Part shown: positions 56,339 to 64,000 of the stretch, piece by piece
Position numbering within the stretch: position 1 is the first letter of the stretch
Layout of the letters: every line of letters begins with the position of its first letter
Origin: Parabacteroides goldsteinii
GTDB taxonomy: Bacteria > Bacteroidota > Bacteroidia > Bacteroidales > Tannerellaceae
Assembly: GCF_015550595.1 (NCBI RefSeq)
Contig: NZ_JADNBB010000017.1
Span: 88,334 to 152,333 of the forward strand
Direction: 5' to 3'
Length of the DNA stretch: 64,000 nt
Program-made: the position numbers and the translations under genes
Notes under the pieces: model-generated
Databases searched by the model: none
What the model was told of the DNA's origin: nothing
Seen by the model: the letters and a program-made list of their open reading frames with translations, nothing else

Positions 56339-58003
56339 ATGCTGAAATCTTTATTTATACAGAATTTTGTCTTAATAGATAGTCTGGATATTCAGTTCGA
56401 TAACGGCTTTTCGGTGATAACCGGTGAAACGGGAGCCGGAAAGTCTATTATTTTAGGGGCATTATCATTGGTTCTCGGTCAGCGTGCAGACGGGAAGAGC
56501 ATAAAGAACGGCTCCGACAAATGTGTGATCGAGGCGACTTTTGATGTTTCCAAATACCAGTTGGAAGAGTTTTTCCATACCAATGATCTGGAGTATGATC
56601 CGGAGATCTGTATCCTTCGCCGGGAATTATTCGCTTCCGGTAAATCGCGCGCTTTCGTAAATGACTCGCCTGTCTCTCTGAATGTGATGAAGGAGTTAGG
56701 CAGCCGTTTGATCGATATCCACTCGCAGCATCAGAACTTGTTGTTGGGGGATAACCGTTTTCAGTTGAAAGTGATTGATGTAATGGCAGAGAACGAGATC
56801 CTGTTGATTCTGTATCGTAAGGAGTTCCGGCGTTACCAGTCTCTGAAAAGGGAATTGAGGGAAGTGACGGAGAAAGCCGACCAGAACCGACAGGAAGAGG
56901 ATTATATTCGTTTCCAGCTGGAGCAACTGACGGAAGCCCGTTTGATTGCCGGTGAACAGGAAGAACTGGAACAGGAGCTGGAAACGTTGTCGCATGCCGA
57001 AGATATCAAAGGTTCATTATATAAGATAACCGAGTTGCTGAATGGAGAGGAACAGGGGAGTGTCCGCTTGATAAAAGAGGCGCTTTCTACTGCCGACTCA
57101 CTGGAACGTTATTACCCTAAAGCGAAAGAGATTGCCGAACGTTTGCGGTCGGCTTATATCGACCTGAATGATTTGGCTTCCGAAACCGATGTCCTGAAAG
57201 AAGATGTGGAATTCAGCCCCGAACGTCTGGATTGGGTGAACGAACGTTTGAATACGCTTTATACCTTGGAGCAGAAACATCGCGTTTCTACCGTCGAGGA
57301 ACTGATTACCATACAGGATAAATATACAGAGCAACTACGTGATATCGACTCGTTCGACGAACAGATAGAAGCAATAAAGGGACAGTTGGATATTTCTCAC
57401 CAGGAACTGCTTCAACAGGCTGCCGTACTGAGCGAACAGCGTAAGATTGCCTCCCGTGCGATTGCTTCCCAATTAGTCGAGATGGTCATTCCGTTGGGAA
57501 TGCCTAATGTGCAGTTTGCCGTCGATTTCGTTTCCCGTCCCGAACCTGAAAGCGATGGAATGGACGATATCCGTTTTCTCTTCTCTGCCAATAAGAGCGG
57601 CGAACTGCAACCGGTGGCACAAACAGCATCCGGTGGTGAAATTTCCCGCCTGATGTTATGTATAAAGGCAATGATTGCCGGTTTTACAGCTCTTCCTGCA
57701 ATTATTTTTGATGAAGTGGATACAGGAGTTTCCGGAGATATTGCCGATAAAATGGGGGATATTATGCAGGATCTGGGTGCAAAAATGCAGGTGATCACCA
57801 TTACGCATCTACCACAGATCGCAGCAAAAGGCAAAGAGCATTTCTTTGTCTATAAGGAAGATACGACAGAACGTACAATTACGCGTATCAAGAAACTGAA
57901 CAAAGAAGAGCGCATAAAGGAAGTGGCCCGTATGTTGAGCGGTGCCTCCCTGACTGGGGCTTCGATTGCCAATGCGAAAGAGTTGTTGAAAGTGAAACGA
58001 TGA
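56339..58003 (+). CDS. recN: DNA repair protein RecN
   Basis: 554 aa SMC-like ATPase. Walker A GETGAGKSIILGAL, a coiled-coil pair in the middle (about residues 150-370), signature ASGGEISRLMLCIKAMI, Walker B AIIFDEVDTGVSG and ITHLPQIAAKG near the end. Works in double-strand break repair. Last gene of the dnaN run, starting 9 bp after the porD-like gene. Confidence 0.96.
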   Translation: MLKSLFIQNFVLIDSLDIQFDNGFSVITGETGAGKSIILGALSLVLGQRADGKSIKNGSDKCVIEATFDVSKYQLEEFFHTNDLEYDPEICILRRELFASGKSRAFVNDSPVSLNVMKELGSRLIDIHSQHQNLLLGDNRFQLKVIDVMAENEILLILYRKEFRRYQSLKRELREVTEKADQNRQEEDYIRFQLEQLTEARLIAGEQEELEQELETLSHAEDIKGSLYKITELLNGEEQGSVRLIKEALSTADSLERYYPKAKEIAERLRSAYIDLNDLASETDVLKEDVEFSPERLDWVNERLNTLYTLEQKHRVSTVEELITIQDKYTEQLRDIDSFDEQIEAIKGQLDISHQELLQQAAVLSEQRKIASRAIASQLVEMVIPLGMPNVQFAVDFVSRPEPESDGMDDIRFLFSANKSGELQPVAQTASGGEISRLMLCIKAMIAGFTALPAIIFDEVDTGVSGDIADKMGDIMQDLGAKMQVITITHLPQIAAKGKEHFFVYKEDTTERTITRIKKLNKEERIKEVARMLSGASLTGASIANAKELLKVKR

Positions 58004-58071
58004 TTTTGCCTGTTAAACCATTTCATCCGAGATTGGTCATAGTAATAATTACTAACTAAAAACTAAAAGTC

Positions 58072-58848
58072 ATGAAACGGATTAGCTTTATATGTTTGTT
58101 GATTTTGTTGTGTAGTTTGCCGGGACGAGCTCAGTTTTGGATCAGTTTTGGTTGGAATGAACCACATTGCCAGAGTTGCCTTTGGATGGAACAGGCCATG
58201 CGTCTGAATGGACGACAAGCTGCCGATTATCACAATATCGTTCATAAATACGGCCAGAAGATAGAGAAAGAGGCTCGTAAACATTACCGTTACTGGGATC
58301 AGTCTGCCAAAAAGATATTTAACCTGCGTATGGAACGCGACCGTAAGTTGCAACGCGTTCTTTCTCCTTCACAGTTCCGCCTGTATGTTCGTTTCGTTCG
58401 CGAACGTCCGCAGCGTATCCATGATTATCAGGGATGGTATAACAACCCTCATTATCCGGAATATCGCCCGTCGAATGTTTGCTGGCGTTATGAGGATCAT
58501 TACTGGCATAACCAGTGGGAATATACTAACGGACGATGGAATGGACATTTTGATGATGGTAAATGGTATCCGGGTAAATATGATCGCCCCGGTCATCCCG
58601 AACATCGTCCCGACCGTCCTAATCATAACAACGGTCAATGGCGCCCGGATAAAAATAACCGTCCCGGTCATAATCAGCATTACGACAGACCTTCCAGACC
58701 GAAGAACGACCGGTATAATAAAGATAAAAATTCCGATAACAGGAAAGATCGTGATAAAGACCGGAAAGACAAAGATCGTAAGGAAAAAGATAAGAAAGAT
58801 AGCAAACGACAGGAAAGTAAGCGTTCTGAAGTTTGTCGCAGAAGCTGA
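58072..58848 (+). CDS. Secreted highly charged protein of unknown function (C-terminus probably altered)
   Basis: 258 aa with a signal peptide (MKRISFICLLILLCSLPGRAQ). A Cys pair (HCQSC) follows, then a helical region to about residue 110 (YHNIVHKYGQKIEKEARKHY, RVLSPSQFRLYVRF) with a weak likeness to CpxP/Spy-type proteins. From about residue 120 the sequence is tryptophan-, histidine- and proline-rich and the last 80 residues are Arg/Asp/Lys low complexity (DRPGHPEHRPDRP, KDRDKDRKDKDRKEKDKKD). The last residues EVCRRS come from DNA that in another frame codes the DUF1622 remnant, so its true C-terminus may be lost. Function not recognised. Confidence 0.65.
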   Translation: MKRISFICLLILLCSLPGRAQFWISFGWNEPHCQSCLWMEQAMRLNGRQAADYHNIVHKYGQKIEKEARKHYRYWDQSAKKIFNLRMERDRKLQRVLSPSQFRLYVRFVRERPQRIHDYQGWYNNPHYPEYRPSNVCWRYEDHYWHNQWEYTNGRWNGHFDDGKWYPGKYDRPGHPEHRPDRPNHNNGQWRPDKNNRPGHNQHYDRPSRPKNDRYNKDKNSDNRKDRDKDRKDKDRKEKDKKDSKRQESKRSEVCRRS

Positions 58849-59101
58849 AAGTCGGAATGAACTGAAACGGTTTACCGGACAGTATTCACAGGTAAATATC
58901 CGCCGGTTGCGGGCTGAGTTAGGCACTTATTTACTCCTGGGATTGGAATTGTTGATCGCCTCCGATATTCTTAAAACCGTCTTGGAGCCTAGTTTGGATG
59001 AACTGGCTATCCTTGGCGGTATTGTTGTTTTAAGGACAGTCCTGTCTGTCTTCTTAAATAAAGAGATCAAGGAATTAGATAGTGAAAAGAACGCTTCATA
59101 G
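58817..59101 (+). pseudogene. C-terminal fragment of a DUF1622 membrane protein
   Basis: The frame reads VSVLKFVAEAESRNELKRFT, then RRLRAELGTYLLLGLELLIA and SDILKTVLEPSLDELAILGG, IVVLRTVLSVFLNKEIKEL. That is the second half of a DUF1622 protein (LGLELLIASDILKTV..P....L..L..IV..RT..S.FLN.E). The first membrane helix and start are absent. Upstream the frame merges with a shadow of the charged protein's gene in another frame. A deletion joining the two genes explains both. Confidence 0.75.
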
Positions 59102-59162
59102 TCAGTCGGATTAGGATATATCGTTAAAAATCGTACTTTTGCATTGCAGTAAAAGTAGACGA

Positions 59163-59588
59163 ATGTTCAGAGTCAATAAGCACATATTATTATTAATAGC
59201 CGGTTGTGTATGGATCATAGCAGGAATTAATATTCTACGGATCGGAATTCTTACATGGATGCATGATGCCCATTACTCGGTGCTTAAGGTGGGAGAAGCA
59301 GTTATCGTATTTTTGTTGTTCCTTAATTTTGTGTTTCTACGTCTTTTCAGGAAGCATAGCGAACGTATTGCCCGAAAGGGAGAAAAAAATTGTCCTTTCT
59401 CTTTCTTTGATGTAAAAGGTTGGATTGTGATGATTTTTATGATCACTTTCGGTGTAGGAATCCGTCATTCCCGTATATTGCCTGACTCCTTTATTTCTGT
59501 TTTTTATACGGGCCTTTCTTCAGCCCTTATCATAACCGGAATATTATTTCTTATTCAAGGCATGAAGGAACGGCAAAACAGTAAATAA
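59163..59588 (+). CDS. Small membrane protein of unknown function
   Basis: 141 aa from the ATG at 59163; the frame opens 8 codons earlier but the extra part is polar (MHCSKSRR). Four membrane helices by eye at about residues 6-28, 44-62, 82-100 and 112-132, with a charged loop of KHSERIARKGEKN between the second and third. Cytoplasmic Arg/Lys in the loops fit. Not recognised; converges with nothing; rlmB follows 55 bp on. Confidence 0.65.
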   Translation: MFRVNKHILLLIAGCVWIIAGINILRIGILTWMHDAHYSVLKVGEAVIVFLLFLNFVFLRLFRKHSERIARKGEKNCPFSFFDVKGWIVMIFMITFGVGIRHSRILPDSFISVFYTGLSSALIITGILFLIQGMKERQNSK

Positions 59589-59643
59589 TGTTTGTATATT
59601 TGCATTCGCATTCAATTGAAAGAATACAGTTAATATATATTTG

Positions 59644-60396
59644 ATGAAAGAGAACGAAATGGTATTCGGCATACGTGCCGTGATAGAGGCTATCCAGGCC
59701 GATAAGGAAATAGATAAAATTCTTATAAAGCGCGAGTTGCAGGGAGAGTTGTCCCGTGAACTGTTTGAAGTACTGAAAGGACGTGAGATTCCTGTTCAAC
59801 GTGTACCGGCAGAGCGTCTCGATCGTTTGACCCGGAAAAATCATCAGGGAGTGATTGCATTTATTCCGGCTGTCACTTATCAGCGTCTGGAAGATATCAT
59901 ACCTTTTGTTTATGAGCAGGGAAAAAGCCCTTTCATCGTACTTTTGGACGGAGTTACCGATGTCCGTAATTTTGGAGCGATAGCCCGTACTTGCGAATGT
60001 GCAGGAGTCGATGCTATCGTTATTCCGACAAAAGGAAGCGTCACTGTCAATGCTGATGCGATTAAGACATCTGCCGGAGCCCTGCATGTATTACCCGTTT
60101 GTAAAGAGAAGAGCATTTCGGAAGCGATCCGTTTCCTGCAGGCAAGCGGAGTGAAAGTATATGCTGCGAGCGAGAAAGCCTACGAGAACTATACGGCTAT
60201 CAAATATGAGGGTCCCGTTGCTATCGTAATGGGAGCGGAAGATACAGGTGTCTCGATGGATAACCTGCGTATCTGCGACAGTATGGTGAAGATTCCTCAG
60301 TTCGGAACGATCGGTTCACTCAACGTGTCGGTGGCAAGTTCTATCCTTATTTACGAGGTAGTGCGTCAGCGTATGAATGAAGAACAAAACAACTAA
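59644..60396 (+). CDS. rlmB: 23S rRNA 2'-O-methyltransferase, TrmH/RlmB type
   Basis: 250 aa from the ATG at 59644 (a TTG one codon upstream is not needed). Substrate-binding N-domain MVFGIRAVIEAIQADKEIDKILIK. SPOUT knot with the motifs LLDGVTDVRNFGAIARTCEC (motif 1), VAIVMGAEDTGVS (motif 2) and VKIPQFGTIGSLNVSVASSIL (motif 3). By family, it methylates the 2'-O of G2251 in 23S rRNA. The next gene ridA starts 12 bp later, so these are co-transcribed. Confidence 0.94.
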   Translation: MKENEMVFGIRAVIEAIQADKEIDKILIKRELQGELSRELFEVLKGREIPVQRVPAERLDRLTRKNHQGVIAFIPAVTYQRLEDIIPFVYEQGKSPFIVLLDGVTDVRNFGAIARTCECAGVDAIVIPTKGSVTVNADAIKTSAGALHVLPVCKEKSISEAIRFLQASGVKVYAASEKAYENYTAIKYEGPVAIVMGAEDTGVSMDNLRICDSMVKIPQFGTIGSLNVSVASSILIYEVVRQRMNEEQNN

Positions 60397-60408
60397 TAGA
60401 TAAACACA

Positions 60409-60789
60409 ATGAAAAAAGTTATTGCAACAACAAATGCACCTGCCGCAATAGGCCCTTACAGCCAGGCAGTACAAGTAGGAAATATGTTATTTGCTTCCGG
60501 ACAGTTAGGTATCGATCCGGCAACAGGCAACTTCGTGGAAGGTACTGTTAAGGAGCAGACAGCACAGGCATTCAAAAACGTGAAAGCTATCCTGACAGAA
60601 GCAGGATACGATATCGACGATGTTGTTAAAACAACCGTATTCCTTGCCGATATGGGTGATTTCGTAGCAATGAATGAAGTATATGCTTCACAGTTTGAAG
60701 GAACTTTCCCGGCTCGCTCTGCCGTAGCCGTAAAAACATTACCGAAGAATGGTTTGGTAGAGATTGAAGTGATTGCTGTAAAGGCTTGA
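60409..60789 (+). CDS. ridA: RidA family enamine/imine deaminase
   Basis: 126 aa, the YjgF/RidA fold. Marks are the start KVIATTNAPAAIGPYSQAVQVG, FASGQLGIDPATGNFVEG, the VKTTVFLADMGDFVAMNEVY region and the active-site end FPARSAVAVKTLPKNGLVEIEVIAV, with the conserved Arg in PARSAV. By family it removes reactive enamine intermediates from PLP enzymes. The last 40 bp return almost unchanged at 63841-63880. Confidence 0.96.
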   Translation: MKKVIATTNAPAAIGPYSQAVQVGNMLFASGQLGIDPATGNFVEGTVKEQTAQAFKNVKAILTEAGYDIDDVVKTTVFLADMGDFVAMNEVYASQFEGTFPARSAVAVKTLPKNGLVEIEVIAVKA

Positions 60790-60794
60790 TAATT

Positions 60795-60864
60795 GGATGG
60801 TGTGTTAAGAAAGTATTTGTTTATATTCCTTAATGTGAGCTTTTGACACACCATCCCATTTTTT
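60795..60864 (+). terminator. Terminator after ridA
   Basis: 11-bp arms GGATGGTGTGT (60795-60805) and ACACACCATCC (60846-60856) with a loop of 40 nt, then CATTTTTT. A long-loop hairpin, right behind the ridA stop. Confidence 0.65.
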
Positions 60865-61013
60865 ACCCACCTCATTACCCTGCTTTCCTTCTATATCTGA
60901 AAATTACCGTTAGATACAATTATGTTCATCATAGTTGTGGTGAACTAATTGGTTACAAATTGAAAAAAGGTTTTGTATCGCTTGCGAAGGGTTATACTAA
61001 ATATCTCAAAGGC

Positions 61014-61095
61014 TACTTATCGAGTAAGGTTGAGCTTACTTGAGGAGTAGCCTTTGCTTTACTTGAGGAGTAAGATGAAGCTTACTCGATAAGTG
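61014..61095. repeat. Array 3: four 13-nt palindromes at a 23-nt period
   Basis: TACTTATCGAGTA at 61014, TACTTGAGGAGTA at 61037 and again at 61060, TACTCGATAAGTG at 61083. The form is TACT-N5-AGTA, starts exactly 23 nt apart. The first and last unit are also inverted copies of each other (ACTTATCGAGTAAG and CTTACTCGATAAGT). The stretch lies between the ridA terminator and the decayed BspA-like gene; in it I see no other gene. Confidence 0.8.
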
Positions 61096-61125
61096 GGGTT
61101 TGAGTTCACCTAAAATCATATTTTT

Positions 61126-63799
61126 ATGATTCGAAGAACTTTTGTTTTGTCAAACTCTTTTTGGACAAAAAAAGGTTATCGTCTTAAAGATGTGAAAATA
61201 AATGGAGTTAGTAAAGGAAAAATCACATCTTATGTTGCAAGCGTTGGCAAAAACTATCAAATAGAACCTATCTGGGAGAAGAAGCCAGAAACTTATACTG
61301 TAAAGGTTACTTATTTGGATGGTGGAAATGTAAAAGTAGATGATCAATCCATTACTTATACCGGTCAATCGGTCACAGTATCCGCAGATGCTGATGTGAA
61401 AATAACAATAATACCTTATACAGATTATCATATTCAACAAGTTAAGTTAGGAAATGAAGATGTGACTGATCGAGTAAATAATAATGTATTGACTATATTA
61501 TCAATATCAGCCGATCAAGAAATAGATGTTAAGTTTGAAAAGGATGTACCAAAGACTTATACAGTGAAAATTACTTGTTCAGAAGGTGGAAGTGTAAGAG
61601 TCAATGACCAGTTTGTCACTACGGGTCAATCAGTAACAGTTGTTGCTGCTTCGAATGTGAAAATAGCTATAATGCCTCAAAATGATTATCATGTTAAGTA
61701 CATAAAACAGGGGGCAACAGATGTAACCAGTCGGTTAAGTAATAATGTACTAACTATATCATCAATATCAGCCGATCAGGAAATAGACGTTAAGTTTGAA
61801 GAGGATGTACCGAAAACTTATACAGTAAAAATTACTTATTCAGAAGGAGGAAGTGCAAAGGTGAATGACCAGTCTATCATTTCAGGTCAATCAGTAACAG
61901 TTACAGCAGCTACTGATGTGAAAGTAACTATAATGTTCCAAAATGGGTATCACCTTAAAGAGGTAAAGTTAGGAACAGCAGATGTTACTAGTCAGATAAA
62001 TAATAACATTCTGATAATTTCATCCGTTTCTTCCAATCAAGAGATAACTATTATTTTTGAAAAAGATGAACCTGTAAGTTATACTTTTCAGGTTTATCTT
62101 TTGGGCAATGGAGAGGTTAAAGTGAATGGGCTAACGATACAAAATGGAAACTCTGTGTCAGTGCCTGTATCGGAAATTAAATTAGAATTTTTACCAAATG
62201 ACCAATATTATACGGCAAAGGTTATGCTTGGTTCACAAGACATAACCGATAAGATTGTCAATAATGTATATAAAATAGCTTCTGTTTCTTCAGATATGTC
62301 ACTTTCTGTGACGTTTGAGAAGATACCAACTTATACATTAAATATTAATATGACAGGAGGAACAGGCTGTATAAAGGTAGAAGATAAAACTATAACGGAA
62401 TCTGATTGTATATCGGATCTGAAAAAAGGAACTATGTTTAAACTTTATTTTCAGCCAGATAATTCATTCTGCAAATACAATTCCGGATAAAGCATTTTAC
62501 AATAATCAGACATTATAGTATGTCTATTTACCGTATTCAATAGAAGTTATAGGAAAGCAATCTTTTTCAGGCTCTACTATTTCCACATTCTATTCATTTG
62601 AAGGAGAAAAAATAGAATCATTGAGAGAGATAGGAGAAGAAGCTTTTAAGGATTGTAAAAACTTAGTACATTTTCCTTTTTATGTAACTACTATTGAAAG
62701 AGCTTCTTTTGAGAATTGTTCGAGTTTGACTTATGTAACTTTACCTATTACACAGAAAATAAAAAGCAGTGCTTTTAAGAATTGTGTAAAAGCTATGATT
62801 ACAGTGAGTGAATCTTTAGTAAAAGTAGGAGATTATACTTTCGAGAATATAAAAAGTGTTTATTTTGACGAAGCAAATAAATTGTCTTATGTCGGGAATT
62901 ATGCATTAAGAGGTTGTCAAAATACATCTTTCAATTTTAGCAAATGTTTGAGTTTAATAGAGTTACCAAGTTTTGAGAATTGTTTGAAAATGCAATCTAT
63001 AGTATTCCCTCCGAATATCAAACAAGTTCCCTCAAATTTGTTTATTGGATGTAGTTCTCTTCAAAAAGTACATATGACAGAGAGTGTTTCGGTAATAGAT
63101 GAATATGCATTTAAAGATAGTCCCTCTATTGATTATGTATATTTATCGTCCGATAAAGTTCCACAAGTTTCAGAAAATAGCTTTTGTAGTTCTGTTTATC
63201 AATCAGCAAGATTGTTTGTTCCGGTAAATAGTTTACAATTTTATAAAGAAGATGCCGTTTGGGGGAAATTTGAAAATATACGTACGAGTGGGATTGCAAC
63301 AAATTATAGGGTTGAAATGCTTTTGTCAGAAGGAGGAACTGTCGGAATACGACAAAATGAAGATGATTGGGAATATTATTATTATGGTTATATAGAAAGA
63401 ACAGAATCTTCTCGTATAGAATTTCATATTCGACCCAAACAGGACTATATTATCGAATCTGTTGTCTTAAATGATAAAGATATAACTAATACGTTGGACG
63501 AAAACAATGAGTTTGTGATTCCTTATCTAATGGAAAATACTTATTTATCTGTTAAGTTTAAAAAAGATGATCCTACAGCAAATGAAAAGATAGAGGTTTA
63601 TAAATATGTCTATCGTTCTGCTCCTGGACGTTTATGTTTATCAGGTTTTGAAATAGGAGATTCTGTGTATATTTTCGATGCCGGTGGACGATTAGTTACA
63701 TCAAAAAAGATTAGTAATAACATAGAAGAAGTGGATTTATCCACAAAAGGTTTATATTTGATTCGTTCGGGAAAAGATTTGTTTAAAGTGATTTTGTAA
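61126..63799 (+). pseudogene. Decayed BspA-like surface protein with tandem repeats and type IX-like C-terminus
   Basis: First piece 61126-62490 (454 codons): no signal peptide, begins inside a repeat, then five tandem beta-repeats of about 84-88 aa starting at 61291, 61555, 61816, 62077 and 62329 (YTVKVTYLDGG, YTVKITCSEGG, YTVKITYSEGG...). At about 62465-62475 the frame shifts; the next frame reads IHSANTIPDKAFYNNQTL, then a TAG stop (62516-62518), then YVYLPYSIEVIGKQSF, a leucine-rich LRR_5/BspA region (IGEEAFKDCKNL, FENCSSLTYVTL) to about 63290. A last repeat (YRVEMLLSEGGTV) and a C-terminus of type IX form (LSTKGLYLIRSGKDLFKVIL) end at 63799. Lost 5' end, one frameshift and one stop make it a pseudogene. 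Confidence 0.8.
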
Positions 63800-63816
63800 A
63801 AAGAGAAATGATTAAA

Positions 63817-63879
63817 ATGAAAAAAGGTGTATTTAATGTAGGTTTGGTAGAGATCGAAGTGATCGCTGTAAAGGCTTGA
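63817..63879 (+). pseudogene. Mini-ORF carrying a second copy of the ridA 3' end
   Basis: MKKGVFNV followed by GLVEIEVIAVKA and TGA. The last 12 codons equal the ridA C-terminus. At DNA level 63841-63880 matches 60751-60790 in 38 of 40 positions, and both changes are silent third positions (ATT to ATC). The start ATGAAAAAAG also equals the ridA start. This could be an internally deleted ridA copy or a repeat at an integration site. Confidence 0.6.
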
Positions 63880-63933
63880 TGATCAATCTTCAAAAAAAAC
63901 AAGGGACTTTTCAAGTTAAAAGTGAGACCGTAA

Positions 63934-63964
63934 TTTGAACTCTGTCCAAAAACAATTTACTTTG
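63934..63964 (+). promoter_or_regulatory. Bacteroidetes-type promoter at the right edge
   Basis: -33 TTTG (63934-63937), 19-nt spacer, -7 box TTACTTTG (63957-63964, one mismatch to TAnnTTTG). It ends 4 nt before the ATG at 63969, so the transcript may lack a leader. Confidence 0.5.
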
Positions 63965-63968
63965 CATT

Positions 63969-64000
63969 ATGGATAGAAACAGTCAAGAGTACCAGTTAAT
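63969..64000 (+). CDS. Start of an unidentified gene, cut by the right edge
   Basis: Only MDRNSQEYQL is visible, directly behind a good promoter. Too short to name. A mobile element is possible because of the ridA repeat just upstream, but nothing here proves it. Confidence 0.3.
   Translation, partial: MDRNSQEYQL

Noticed and set aside
58385..59101. 238-codon frame over the charged protein and DUF1622 remnant
   Set aside because: Only the last third codes a recognisable protein; the first part is an out-of-frame reading of the secreted protein gene with odd Ile/Val/Met-rich sequence.
60843..61043. 66-codon frame behind ridA
   Set aside because: It starts within the terminator, crosses array 3 and has no recognisable domain.
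63880..64000. Right-edge gene as a transposase
   Set aside because: Ten codons are too few; the promoter is good, but no terminal repeats or catalytic motif are visible.

Overview
The window looks like chromosomal DNA of a gut-type Bacteroidales bacterium, most likely Parabacteroides or a close relative. The reasons are several promoters of the Bacteroidetes TAnnTTTG type, a TonB-dependent receptor, a fused 2-oxoacid dehydrogenase E1, a DUF4295 gene behind rpmB-rpmG, a PorD-like gene beside recN, and BspA-like proteins ending in a type IX secretion C-terminus. The genus is an inference from gene content. No rRNA, tRNA, prophage or CRISPR array was seen.

Layout. 1-11340 (minus): a cobalamin locus behind a B12 riboswitch, in transcription order exported CbiK cobaltochelatase, TonB-dependent receptor, PepSY membrane protein, CobJ-CbiC, CbiE-CbiT, CbiG-CobM and CbiJ-CbiD (cut by the left edge). 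11501-14893: aspT-aspD, an aspartate decarboxylation proton-motive cycle. 15188-20094: acn-icd-gltA, the oxidative TCA branch to 2-oxoglutarate. 20152-21030: a scar holding two truncated genes and GC-rich palindromes. 21041-26764: an Hsp70-like ATPase, a beta-barrel protein, a LytS pseudokinase, an intact LytS kinase, a LytTR regulator and a GtrA protein. 26779-33109 (minus): two FtsX-type permeases, recQ and recJ. 33452-38556: tsaC, sugar transferase, ClC channel, fmt, DUF454. 38561-41986: AraC regulator divergent from two GH29 fucosidase lipoproteins. 42067-48206 (minus): lpdA, lplA, E2, fused E1, flavodoxin. 48395-48947: an antitoxin with a frameshifted ParE/RelE toxin. 49002-50960: nitroreductase, a degraded spacer, then rpmB-rpmG-DUF4295. 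51156-58003: dnaN, exonuclease, YqhD-like dehydrogenase, coaBC, porD-like gene, recN. 58072-60789: a charged secreted protein, a truncated DUF1622 gene, a membrane protein, rlmB, ridA. 60790-64000: a decayed BspA-like gene between ridA and a second copy of the ridA 3' end.

The most unusual signal is a set of three short arrays, each with exactly four imperfect palindromes at a strict 22- or 23-nt period, with different arm sequences (33186-33269, 49676-49759, 61014-61095). Two lie about 65-75 bp upstream of minus-strand genes. They match no regulatory element I know and are the best candidate here for something undescribed. Other points worth a look are the pseudokinase/kinase pair in one operon, the exported CbiK, the ridA 3'-end duplication around a decayed surface-protein gene, and several fresh gene breaks.
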